From Flavobacteriaceae bacterium (GTDB lineage: Bacteria > Bacteroidota > Bacteroidia > Flavobacteriales > Flavobacteriaceae): a stretch of DNA of 64,000 nt. This document shows positions 37,604 to 46,695 of this stretch, one piece after another. Under the pieces are notes generated by a model that was not told the origin of the DNA, made no database searches, and saw only the letters and a program-made list of their open reading frames with translations. How positions within the stretch are numbered: position 1 is the first letter of the stretch; each line of letters begins with the position of its first letter. The stretch covers positions 1-64,000 of the forward strand of contig JALWTD010000010.1 of NCBI GenBank assembly GCA_027082925.1, written 5' to 3'. Made by a program: the position numbers and the translations under genes.

Positions 37604-38151
37604 TGACAGTAGTTGTAAATATGTTAGGTGGTAGTGGATTAGGTAAGTCAACTACTGCCGCAGGTTTATATCATCAAATGAAACTTGATGGTAAAAATGT
37701 AGAATTAGTAAGAGAATATGTAAAAAATTGGGCTTGGGATGGTAAAAAAATTGGTCAATATGATCAAATTTATATCTTTGGCAAGCAAGCAAGATCAGAA
37801 TATATGTTATATAATAAAGTTGATTATATAATAACTGACTCACCTATTATTCTTTCTCCAGTCTATGAAAAATTTTATAACAATGGTGAATCAATGATTG
37901 AAGAAGCATCCATAAAATTTTTAGAAAAAGCAAAAAAGAATGGTGTTAAACATATAAATTTTTTACTTGATCGAAAAAAACCATTTAATCCGGAAGGCAG
38001 ATATGAAACTGAGGAGCAGGCTAAAACTGTAGATGTTAAAGTAAGTGAATTCTTAGCTGATCATGGTTTAACATATGAAAAAGTAGATTGTGTTGATGAA
38101 GAAAGAATCAAATTTATGATGGATTTTTTAAATGAAATGCAAAAAATGTAA
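37603..38151 (+). CDS. P-loop ATPase/kinase (NadR/AAA-like)
   Basis: VVNMLGGSGLGKSTTAAGLYHQMK, YIITDSPIILSPVY. Confidence 0.7.
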   Translation: MTVVVNMLGGSGLGKSTTAAGLYHQMKLDGKNVELVREYVKNWAWDGKKIGQYDQIYIFGKQARSEYMLYNKVDYIITDSPIILSPVYEKFYNNGESMIEEASIKFLEKAKKNGVKHINFLLDRKKPFNPEGRYETEEQAKTVDVKVSEFLADHGLTYEKVDCVDEERIKFMMDFLNEMQKM

Positions 38152-38773
38152 TATAAATAATATAGAGCATAGATATTTGTGTTTATGCTCTAATTGTTAC
38201 AGGGAGAAAAGAAAAAATGATTGGAAAATTAATGAGCAAAAAAGAATAGAAAAAGACAAAGATAGAATAAAAAAAAAGAAAATTTATAATAAAAAATACT
38301 ATGAAGCTAATAAAACTTTAGTAAATAAGAAATGTGTTGATTGTGGACAATCTGCTTTAAAAGGATCTCGCTATAGTCAGTGTCGTTTATGTTCTAATAA
38401 AAGAATGGCTAAAAATAAAGTTATTTATCAAATAAATAGAAAGAAAACTCATCTTCCAACTAAAATCAGAAACAAACTATCCTCAAGACTAAAAGATTTT
38501 TTAAAAACTCACAATAAAGATAAGAGTAAATCTATAGTTGATTTTTTAGGTTGTACTATAGAGGAGTTTATAGTTTATATAGAGAGTAAATTTCAACCAG
38601 GAATGACTTGGGATAATTATGGCTTAAAGGGTTGGCATTTTGATCACATTAAACCAGTTTCTGCTTTTGATCCGAATGACGAAAATGATCTTAATAAAAT
38701 GTCTCATTATACTAACTTACAGCCACTGTGGGCTAAAGATAACCTAAGTAAAGGAAATAGGTATGAAGAATAA
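38132..38773 (+). CDS. HNH homing endonuclease
   Basis: [45 protein letters not shown]...[19 protein letters not shown]. Confidence 0.92.
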   Translation: MKCKKCNINNIEHRYLCLCSNCYREKRKNDWKINEQKRIEKDKDRIKKKKIYNKKYYEANKTLVNKKCVDCGQSALKGSRYSQCRLCSNKRMAKNKVIYQINRKKTHLPTKIRNKLSSRLKDFLKTHNKDKSKSIVDFLGCTIEEFIVYIESKFQPGMTWDNYGLKGWHFDHIKPVSAFDPNDENDLNKMSHYTNLQPLWAKDNLSKGNRYEE

Positions 38774-39104
38774 AATGGATCCAAGATGCCCAAGAAAATT
38801 AGATGAATTACCGTGTGAATATTGTCCACTTGCTGTACTCAGATTGAAATCTCTTCGCAATAATGAAAAAGAATTAACAGAAGAAGAAGAGGCTTTATTA
38901 CCGGGATGCGTGTGGGCAGTAAATCATCAAATGTCTAATTATTGCTTTTTTAATTACACTGCTAATTATCTAAATAAGCCGCCATCTGATAAAGAAATAG
39001 CTCACATGAATAATGTGTCAATAGAAGTGGTTAAAGAAACGGCAAAACAAGCACTAGAAAAAATAAAAGAATTTAAACTTATTAAGCATTTAGGCAACAA
39101 ATGA
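38763..39104 (+). CDS. Cys-rich HTH protein, sigma-70 region 4-like
   Basis: CEYCPL; PPSDKEIAHMNNVSIEVVKETAKQALEKIKE. Confidence 0.5.
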   Translation: MKNKMDPRCPRKLDELPCEYCPLAVLRLKSLRNNEKELTEEEEALLPGCVWAVNHQMSNYCFFNYTANYLNKPPSDKEIAHMNNVSIEVVKETAKQALEKIKEFKLIKHLGNK

Positions 39105-39328
39105 GTGAGTATAAAGGTTTTACAGATTGGAAAAAACATGATAATGTTATAGAAGGTCATATTTTTAAGCAAAAAATAATTAAAACTTTAATTAAACTAA
39201 ATCTACATCCAGAAGATCCTTTGGCTATTTTTTTAGAAGAAATGAGGCGAAGCGTTGGAATTCCAGATAAAATATTCATAAGTCCTAAACAGTCCAAAGC
39301 GCTCCAAAAAATTAAAAAAGATAAGTAA
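39101..39328 (+). CDS. Hypothetical protein
   Basis: 75-aa ORF. Confidence 0.65.
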   Translation: MSEYKGFTDWKKHDNVIEGHIFKQKIIKTLIKLNLHPEDPLAIFLEEMRRSVGIPDKIFISPKQSKALQKIKKDK

Positions 39329-39329
39329 T

Positions 39330-40421
39330 ATGAATAAAATAATCACTAAAAAAGTTAAATATCTTGGAAAAGAGATTTCTGTTGACGATTTAAAAGAAAA
39401 TTCTAATATAAAAATAACTGTAGAGTGTAAACACGGCCAACGTGAGGTGCGTTGGTGTCGTAGATTTCAAATGTGTCGCAAGTGTGTATCTGAAGCAGGA
39501 TTATATAATACTTCTAAAAAAGGTAGAAAAATTACTTGGGGAGACAAAATATCTAAAGCTAAGAAAGGTATTAAGTTTACAAAAAAACATAAAAAGGCGT
39601 TATTGGAATCTAGAATTAAAAAAATTTGTAATAAAAAAGGAATAAAAAGACAGGATTTTGACGGATTTCCAACTAAAGGTGAGCAATTTAAGGTACGACA
39701 ATATATTATGAGTATTTTAAATAAAAGTGCAATAAAAATAAGTACAAAAGAGCAAGATAAATTATGTATTAAAAATTTAAACTATACATCAGAAGAACTT
39801 AAAAAACACTTAGAAAACCAATTTCAAGAAGGAATGACTTGGGATAATTATGGAGAATGGCATATAGATCATATTAAACCAGAAAGTTGGTTTTCATATA
39901 AAGAAATAGGGGATAGTGAATTTAAAAAGTGTTGGGCATTAAGTAATTTGCAGCCGCTGTGGGCATGGCAAAATATAGATAAAAGTAATAAATATGAAGG
40001 TAAATATAAAATTAGAAAAATCTATATGTTAGGTGGACAATTTGGAGTAGGCAAAACGACTGCATGTTTAAGATTGTCAAATAAATTTAATATTATTAGT
40101 TACGATAAGTGTAATATTAAGAATTTAGATAGTATTATAGCTAATAATTATTATAAAGACAAGCCAATACTACTAGATGTTCCTACAAACATTTCAACAT
40201 TATACAATAGATATGTAAATAAAAAATATGAAGTTCACTTAGTGATGTTAATAGAATCACCAAATATAGTTAAACAGAGACTATTAAGTAGAGATGGAAA
40301 AATTAACGATGATGCTATTAATAAAAGGTATATTAGAATGTTATCGTTAAGAGATAATTATTCTAATTTTAGTGGCACTTTTAATGAAGTCATAGAGTAT
40401 TTTTCCAACCTAAAAATCTAG
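39330..40421 (+). CDS. HNH endonuclease fused to C-terminal P-loop NTPase/kinase-like domain
   Basis: [38 protein letters not shown]-loop: KIYMLGGQFGVGKTTACLRLSNKFNIISYDK. Confidence 0.88.
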   Translation: MNKIITKKVKYLGKEISVDDLKENSNIKITVECKHGQREVRWCRRFQMCRKCVSEAGLYNTSKKGRKITWGDKISKAKKGIKFTKKHKKALLESRIKKICNKKGIKRQDFDGFPTKGEQFKVRQYIMSILNKSAIKISTKEQDKLCIKNLNYTSEELKKHLENQFQEGMTWDNYGEWHIDHIKPESWFSYKEIGDSEFKKCWALSNLQPLWAWQNIDKSNKYEGKYKIRKIYMLGGQFGVGKTTACLRLSNKFNIISYDKCNIKNLDSIIANNYYKDKPILLDVPTNISTLYNRYVNKKYEVHLVMLIESPNIVKQRLLSRDGKINDDAINKRYIRMLSLRDNYSNFSGTFNEVIEYFSNLKI

Positions 40422-40446
40422 TATAATAGTTATAGGAGTTTATTCT

Positions 40447-42093
40447 ATGGCTAAAAAAGATAAAAGATTATGGTTAGATATGTGTGCAGGTTCAGAATTA
40501 ATGGACACACAAGGCGAAACTCTTAGTGTTGAAGGTGCAGATATAAGTGAACTTAGAAGACTGAATGATAATCATGGAAAAGGTTTTTTTAATAATTTAG
40601 GCATAATAACTGAATCAAAAAAAATATTTAAACGCGAAGATTGTGAAAATGAACGTCAAGAGTATTATTGGAATAAAATAAAAGCACCTTATATATATGC
40701 TAAAGGTTATTTACATAATGACGAAGACCATCCTAATGCTAGAGCTGCTGCTGCAATACTAAGAAATATCCATAGAGAAGATTGCCCTTTAAAGCTTAAA
40801 AGTAGTGTTGAAGGTGGAGTTGTAGCCAGAGGAATCAAGGATCCTTCACGCTTAGTTAGAACCAAAATACATTCAGTCGCTCTTACTTTTACTCCAGCAA
40901 ATAATGCTACGTTAGTAGAACCGCTTAATTTAGATAAATCTAACTCAAATTGGGAAACAGATAGGCAACTTATTAAGTCAGTTATGCATCTCGCAGAAAC
41001 AAATGTGCCATCTTTTAGGCACATAGAGCGTCACGCTTCCGCTAATACTATTCACGATAATATATTGAAAATACAAGAATTAGCTAAGTCTTTAGGGATT
41101 GATATTGAGATAAAAGAATCAAACCCTGATAATATAATGAAAAATGCAGTTCTTCATAAGGTGTCAAATAATATAAGTAAAATTAACCATTTAGTTAAAG
41201 CTATTCGTAATATGCAACAAGTTATGAGTCCCGCACCTAAAACAAGTCCAGGCAAAGTGGCGATGGCAGCAGAAGAGCAAAAAGCAACTAAATTAAAGGC
41301 TGCAGATGAATTTCAACAAAAAATTGGTAAATTAAAAAATGATCCAACTACTCCAACTAAACCCAAAGATTTAACTCAAAATCCGTCAGGGACAATGAAA
41401 GTCCAAAATGCCTCAAAGGTAAAAGTAACTAATACATTGAAATCTCACGCTAGTAAAGCAATGAAAGATCCAGAACACTTAAATAATATACAAAAACAAC
41501 TAATAGAGCGAGGAATGCACCCTGATAAGGTTAACGCCATTATTAATAAAATTAAAGAACATTTAGTTAAATCTATAGATGAAAATAAAATGGAAAAAGG
41601 TGAATTAGGTCAAACTGCTAAAAATTTACTTTTGGCTGGAACAATGGCTATTGGCATTAATCAATCTGCTCGCAAAGTCCCCAAAAATCAACTAAAAACT
41701 GAAATTAAAAGAGAAATAGCATCTAAACCTAAAAAGCCTAAAAGTACAAGATTTGAAGGTGAAAATGCTGATTATTTTAACGCTATAGATGATAAACAAA
41801 AAATTAGAGCCAATAAGGTTAAAGCAAAATATTCAAAAATAAAAAGTAAACTAAAAAAGGCTTTAACCGCCGGATATGGTGGGGCAGGCGCTCCTAGTGC
41901 AATGACTGGAGGCAGTGTCATTCAGTCTGAAAGTTTAGATGATGGTCGAGCCAAGAAGACGGAAACAACAGATGGATTTTCATATATTTCTTGCGATACC
42001 TGTGGTCATGAGCAAGTTTATATGAAGCATCAAGTAAAGTGTCGCAAATGTAGAAAAAATTTTTCACTTGATAAACTTCAAAATCACTTCTAA
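40447..42093 (+). CDS. Prohead protease with C-terminal scaffold-like region and zinc ribbon
   Basis: KLKSSVEGGVVARGIKDPSRLVRTKIHSVALTFTPANNATL; C-term CDTCGHEQVYMKHQVKCRKCRK. Confidence 0.7.
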   Translation: MAKKDKRLWLDMCAGSELMDTQGETLSVEGADISELRRLNDNHGKGFFNNLGIITESKKIFKREDCENERQEYYWNKIKAPYIYAKGYLHNDEDHPNARAAAAILRNIHREDCPLKLKSSVEGGVVARGIKDPSRLVRTKIHSVALTFTPANNATLVEPLNLDKSNSNWETDRQLIKSVMHLAETNVPSFRHIERHASANTIHDNILKIQELAKSLGIDIEIKESNPDNIMKNAVLHKVSNNISKINHLVKAIRNMQQVMSPAPKTSPGKVAMAAEEQKATKLKAADEFQQKIGKLKNDPTTPTKPKDLTQNPSGTMKVQNASKVKVTNTLKSHASKAMKDPEHLNNIQKQLIERGMHPDKVNAIINKIKEHLVKSIDENKMEKGELGQTAKNLLLAGTMAIGINQSARKVPKNQLKTEIKREIASKPKKPKSTRFEGENADYFNAIDDKQKIRANKVKAKYSKIKSKLKKALTAGYGGAGAPSAMTGGSVIQSESLDDGRAKKTETTDGFSYISCDTCGHEQVYMKHQVKCRKCRKNFSLDKLQNHF

Positions 42094-42101
42094 AATCTAA
42101 G

Positions 42102-42116
42102 TATAATAGAAGCATG
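42102..42116 (+). promoter_or_regulatory. Promoter TATAAT-N6-ATG; leaderless GIY-YIG start
   Basis: ctaagTATAATagaagcATGaggc. Confidence 0.6.
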
Positions 42117-42743
42117 AGGCATACAATATCTAAAGTGTATGTATATAAGGTTACTTCTCCATCTAATAAGTGCTATATTGGAATAACCAATAACTGGTAC
42201 AAAAGATGGAGTGATCATATACATAACAGTAAAACTCCAGATTATATATTTCATAAAGCAATCAATAAATACTCTCCTGAAAATATGCTATGGGAAATAA
42301 TAGATACGGCCGAAACTTATGAAAAAGCTTATAACCTTGAAAGATATTATATAAATGCAAACGACTCCTATAAGAATGGATATAATTCTACAATAGGGGG
42401 TGATGGTGTAGCAAAGTGGACTAAGGATAAATTGAAAAAGGAGGCGCTTAAATATAAAACTAAAATTGAATTTAAGCAAAATAATCAGTCAGCGTATGTA
42501 ATATTAAATAGTTATAAGAAAATTGATTTATTATTTTACAAAGAATGTACATTACATTTTATAAAAAAGAATAAACCTTATAAATCCAAGTGGACAATTG
42601 ATGTCATTAAAGATGCAGTATCTAATTATAAAACATTAAAGGGTATACGTATTAACAATATGCCGTTATATGCTGCATTAGGTAGACTAAGAAGGTCAAA
42701 ATATGATTTATATCGTGATATTGTTTTAAGCCTAAGCATCTGA
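42114..42743 (+). CDS. GIY-YIG homing endonuclease
   Basis: VYKVTSPSNKCYIGITNNWYKRWSDHIHN, EKAYNLERYYINANDSYKNGYNSTIGGDG. Confidence 0.92.
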   Translation: MRHTISKVYVYKVTSPSNKCYIGITNNWYKRWSDHIHNSKTPDYIFHKAINKYSPENMLWEIIDTAETYEKAYNLERYYINANDSYKNGYNSTIGGDGVAKWTKDKLKKEALKYKTKIEFKQNNQSAYVILNSYKKIDLLFYKECTLHFIKKNKPYKSKWTIDVIKDAVSNYKTLKGIRINNMPLYAALGRLRRSKYDLYRDIVLSLSI

Positions 42744-42799
42744 TATAGTATAGGCTGAAATATGAAATAACGTTATTATAAACCGTAAGGAGAAAACAA

Positions 42800-43141
42800 A
42801 TGGCGAACGAAGTACAAATTTTGGATAAAATCCAACGTAATTGTGAGCAAGCTGGTATTGCAGTAGCAAGAACAAGCGCAACTTCATTAACTGCTGCTGG
42901 CATGGTAATCACATACAGTGCTGCTGTTATTGATGCACCAATGGGTGGAGTCGATGATTCAATTAATCCTTTTCTAGGAATTGGTGTTGCTAATCCAGGA
43001 AAACTAAATCTAAGCGCAATTCCCGCAACTCTTGATGAATTTAGAGTTTTAAGAATTATGTCAGGACATGCAAATACTATTGTGGTTGCTGGTCTTGGTG
43101 AATTAGAAGGTCATGTTGATCTTTTAGGTATGGGAGAATAA
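42800..43141 (+). CDS. Putative head decoration/structural protein
   Basis: 113-aa ORF between protease and scaffold genes with strong RBS. Confidence 0.5.
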   Translation: MANEVQILDKIQRNCEQAGIAVARTSATSLTAAGMVITYSAAVIDAPMGGVDDSINPFLGIGVANPGKLNLSAIPATLDEFRVLRIMSGHANTIVVAGLGELEGHVDLLGMGE

Positions 43142-43172
43142 TCAATTAGAGTTTTAATAAGGAGAAAACACT

Positions 43173-43901
43173 ATGGAATTCACTAATGAAGAAATGGTAA
43201 AATCTCTTACATCTCTAATCGATGAAACCCTCGAAGAGATTGAAGAGATTAAAAAGTCTAAGTTCGCCGCTTCTGAGATTAAACTTGGTGAAGACGAAGG
43301 TCTTGCTGGTAGAAGTAAGAATGGTAGTCTAGAAGCTAAGAAAAAAGAAGATGAAGACGACGACGAAGATGATGAAGATATGGATAAAGGTGAAGGTAAA
43401 AACTGCGAAGCTGATCCAGATGCTGGTAAATTTGCTCAAGCACCTAGCGTAGCTAAAGGTGAAAATGAAAAAGCTGATCCAGATGCTGGTAAATTTGCTC
43501 AAGCACCTAGCGTAGCTAAAAAAGAAGAAAAAGACGAGGATGAAGAAGAAGAGAAAGAAAAAATGAAAGAAATGAAAAAATCTCTTGATGAATCTGAAAC
43601 TTTAATGAAATCTTATGTTGATACAAAAATGGAATATTTAGAGGAAAAGCTTTCTAAAATGGCTGCTGCAATCGAAGCTCTTGCTGATGCACCTGTTGAA
43701 AGAAAAAGCGTTCCTGCAGGAATTACTGCATTACATAAGTCTATTCAGGAAGTTGAGCCAATGGCTAAATCTGATATTGCTGAAAAGCTATTTGAACTTA
43801 AAAAGTCTGGCGAAGAAGTTGATTCAACTGACATCTTTAGAGTAGAAACTGGCAGTATTACTGCCGCTAACGAAATTGCAACCAAGTACGGACTAAGATA
43901 A
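43173..43901 (+). CDS. Acidic coiled-coil protein, putative scaffold/head core
   Basis: Position before the capsid gene, acidic repeats and coiled coil. Confidence 0.55.
   Translation: MEFTNEEMVKSLTSLIDETLEEIEEIKKSKFAASEIKLGEDEGLAGRSKNGSLEAKKKEDEDDDEDDEDMDKGEGKNCEADPDAGKFAQAPSVAKGENEKADPDAGKFAQAPSVAKKEEKDEDEEEEKEKMKEMKKSLDESETLMKSYVDTKMEYLEEKLSKMAAAIEALADAPVERKSVPAGITALHKSIQEVEPMAKSDIAEKLFELKKSGEEVDSTDIFRVETGSITAANEIATKYGLR
43410..43457 (+). repeat. 48-bp tandem direct repeat copy 1 (copy 2 43473-43520)
   Basis: gctgatccagatgctggtaaatttgctcaagcacctagcgtagctaaa exact twice (ADPDAGKFAQAPSVAK). Confidence 0.95.
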
Positions 43902-43918
43902 TCTTAAGGAGATAAAAA

Positions 43919-45364
43919 ATGAACGTAAACGAAACTGTTGACCAAATCAATTCGGGGCTTGAGCAGGGGATTGTTTCTCCTCAAGAAGTTGAAGCTCTTA
44001 ACAAAGCCATTACTGCTGGATACGGTGGTGCTGGTAAACCTACTGACCTAACTTATGGTGGTGTTCTTCAAGCTGAAAGTCTTGAGTCTACTCTTAAGAG
44101 TATTACTTTTGATATGAAAAATTTGAAGTTTTGGCCTGCTATTAGTGTGGACAAAGCATACAATCTATTCGAACAATATAATCGTTTAATCGGTTATGGT
44201 TCTGATTCTTCACCATACATTGGAGAAGGTGGAGCACCGAGAGAAGAAGATTCTACATATATCAGAGACGGTCAAAGGATCGTATTCTTTGGTACTCGTA
44301 GAAAAGTATCACATCAAATGACACTTGTTAGAACTACTGTTGGTGATATCGTAGCTCAACAAGCTAAAGAAGGTACAATGCATCTTCTTAAAAACGTAGA
44401 GCGTGAAATGTATTGGGCACATGCTCACTTTACTAATGCTGCTACGGGAGCACAAAATGGAGCACAATCTGATCTTCCTGCTAACTCAATTGCCATGAAT
44501 GGACTTTTACAGCAATTATTAAAAGGTGATGATGATAGCCAACAAAAATCAAAAGAATTTGAAGGATATGGAGAGGTTAGATCAATTGCTAAAGATCTTG
44601 ATGGTGCTGTTCTTTCTCAAGATGACCTAGAAGATCTTGCAGTTATTGCTTTGGAAAACTTCGGTGCTCCAAGTGAACTACATATTGAGCCTCTAGCTCT
44701 TAGTTCTTTTGTTAAGCAATTTTACCCACAATTTAGAAGTGCTCCTGGTATGGGATCACAATCTGTTGGTTATGATGTAAATAAGATGGTTACATCTGCT
44801 GGTAACATTGAATTTAAACCAAATCTTTTCTTACGACCTCGTGGACGCGCAAGAGCAATTGGAATTAAAAATGCACCAGTTGCGCCAGTAATTGCAGCTG
44901 TTGGTGTTGCTACTAATCCAGTTGGTTCTTTAGTTGCTGGTGACAGCTATGATTACACAGTTACAGCTGTTAATGATCATGGTGAAGGTTCAGTTTCTAA
45001 TCAAATTACTGCTGTTGTTCAAGCTAATGGTTCTGCTCAAATTTCAATTGGTGCAGTTGCTGGAGCTAAGTATTACAAAGTTTACCGTAAGGTAACTGGC
45101 GCTGCTGCTGGTTCTGGTCAATTCATTGGGAATTATAGAGCTTCTGGTGATATCACTGATGCTGGTGCTAAAGGTGCTGGTCTTGGTGAAGCATTCTTGC
45201 TTGACATGAGCTCTGAGGTTATGAGATTTAAACAGTTAAGTCCACTTTCAAAAATAAATTTTGCAGTTGTGACTACTGCACTCGAATTTGCTGTTGTTCT
45301 GTACGGCGCACTGTTCGTTTATGCACCGAGATTTAACTGCTTATTTAAAAATTTAGGTAAATAA
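43919..45364 (+). CDS. Major capsid protein with Ig/FN3-like insertion
   Basis: 481 aa, strong RBS, followed by terminator; Ig-like AGDSYDYTVTAVNDHGEGSVSNQITAVV...AKYYKVYRKVTG. Confidence 0.75.
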   Translation: MNVNETVDQINSGLEQGIVSPQEVEALNKAITAGYGGAGKPTDLTYGGVLQAESLESTLKSITFDMKNLKFWPAISVDKAYNLFEQYNRLIGYGSDSSPYIGEGGAPREEDSTYIRDGQRIVFFGTRRKVSHQMTLVRTTVGDIVAQQAKEGTMHLLKNVEREMYWAHAHFTNAATGAQNGAQSDLPANSIAMNGLLQQLLKGDDDSQQKSKEFEGYGEVRSIAKDLDGAVLSQDDLEDLAVIALENFGAPSELHIEPLALSSFVKQFYPQFRSAPGMGSQSVGYDVNKMVTSAGNIEFKPNLFLRPRGRARAIGIKNAPVAPVIAAVGVATNPVGSLVAGDSYDYTVTAVNDHGEGSVSNQITAVVQANGSAQISIGAVAGAKYYKVYRKVTGAAAGSGQFIGNYRASGDITDAGAKGAGLGEAFLLDMSSEVMRFKQLSPLSKINFAVVTTALEFAVVLYGALFVYAPRFNCLFKNLGK

Positions 45365-45393
45365 TTGATTTTACACAATTTTTAATACAAATT

Positions 45394-45418
45394 AGCCCAA
45401 CTTTTGTTGGGCTTTTTT
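45394..45418 (+). terminator. Rho-independent terminator after major capsid gene
   Basis: agcccaac-tttt-gttgggct followed by ttttt. Confidence 0.9.
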
Positions 45419-45483
45419 GTGTCTTTTTCTTAAACTAATATTATTTCTTTTTATTGGTACAATATACTAAAAGGACACCGTAT

Positions 45484-46656
45484 ATGTTTAATAGAAAAAG
45501 AACAAAAGAAATATTTGGATATGATTTAGATTTATCTAAAAAAAGAAGAACAAAAGCAGAAATTGAAACTTCAGGTAGTTCACGAAGAAGAAATTTAAAA
45601 GTAATAGACAATTGTCCTAAATGTAATCGTGAACGACAAATTACTCTACATGCATCTAGAAAGAATAGACTGTGTTCAAAATGCTTTCACAATACGCCTA
45701 AAATGAAAGACGTTAAAAAGAATCAATCAAAATTTGTATCAGAAAAAACTAAAAAAAATATGAGCAACAATCATTGGTCTAAAAAAGGAAGTGAACCGTG
45801 GAATAAAGGTAGAACTCATATTTATTCAGAAGAAACTTTAGACAAAATAAGAAAAGCTGCAATTAAGCAATTTAAAGAAGAAACAAGTGAAGATAAAAAA
45901 GAAAGAATAATTATGACATCATGTTCACTTAGAGGTATTAATAGAGAAGACTTTAAAGGATTTGTAACGCCTATGAATACAAAAATTAGACAATCAAAAA
46001 AATCCAAAGAATGGAAACAAAAATGTTTAAAAAGAGATAATTTTTCATGTAGAGTAAGTGGAAGTAAAGAAAATTTACAAGTACATCATTTAGAGTCATT
46101 TGCATCAAACCCAGACTTAAGGTTTGATGTAGACAATGGCATTACTTTAAATAAAGAAATCCACTCTCAATTTCATTCCATGTATGGAAAAAAGGATAAT
46201 ACTAAGAAACAATTTGAAGATTTTTTGCATATATTGGCAAACCCTATAATTAATAAACCAACTATTTATATTGTTTCTGGTATAGCCGGAGCAGGAAAGT
46301 CTTGGGTATGCAATCAACTTAAAGACATTGATAAGTTCTATTATGTGTCATATGATGAAAATAGAAAAAAAACTCACTTAGATTTGTTAAGGTCAACTCC
46401 TAAAGACAAGATTGCATTATATGATCTTAATATAAAAACTTCTACATTTATACGTAGACATTCTCATGAATTTAACATACACTTTGTAACCATTTTAGGT
46501 GATTTTCTACAAGTTAAACAACAACTTAAAGATCGTGGCGGCAAAATAACTAAAGGAACTTACAAACGCTGGAAGGTTATGCAAAAACGTGCTAAACAAT
46601 ATGGAGAATTTTCTGGCTCATCTCTAGAAGTTTTAAATTACTTAAAAAACCTATAA
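45484..46656 (+). CDS. HNH endonuclease fused to C-terminal P-loop NTPase/kinase-like domain
   Basis: HNH: LQVHHLESFASNPDLRFDVDNGITLNKEIHSQFHSMYG; P-loop: TIYIVSGIAGAGKSWVCNQLKDIDKFYYVSYDE; ATG at 45484 preferred over TTG 45454. Confidence 0.88.
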   Translation: MFNRKRTKEIFGYDLDLSKKRRTKAEIETSGSSRRRNLKVIDNCPKCNRERQITLHASRKNRLCSKCFHNTPKMKDVKKNQSKFVSEKTKKNMSNNHWSKKGSEPWNKGRTHIYSEETLDKIRKAAIKQFKEETSEDKKERIIMTSCSLRGINREDFKGFVTPMNTKIRQSKKSKEWKQKCLKRDNFSCRVSGSKENLQVHHLESFASNPDLRFDVDNGITLNKEIHSQFHSMYGKKDNTKKQFEDFLHILANPIINKPTIYIVSGIAGAGKSWVCNQLKDIDKFYYVSYDENRKKTHLDLLRSTPKDKIALYDLNIKTSTFIRRHSHEFNIHFVTILGDFLQVKQQLKDRGGKITKGTYKRWKVMQKRAKQYGEFSGSSLEVLNYLKNL

Positions 46657-46680
46657 AACAATATAAAATGTTTAAATTAG

Positions 46681-46695
46681 TATAATCTATATATG
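46681..46695 (+). promoter_or_regulatory. Promoter TATAAT-N6-ATG; predicted leaderless start
   Basis: ttagTATAATctatatATGaagaa. Confidence 0.55.

Noticed and set aside
42766-42777. Perfect palindrome aataacgttatt before the 42800 gene
   Set aside because: 12-bp AT-rich palindrome is expected by chance in this composition; single occurrence noted
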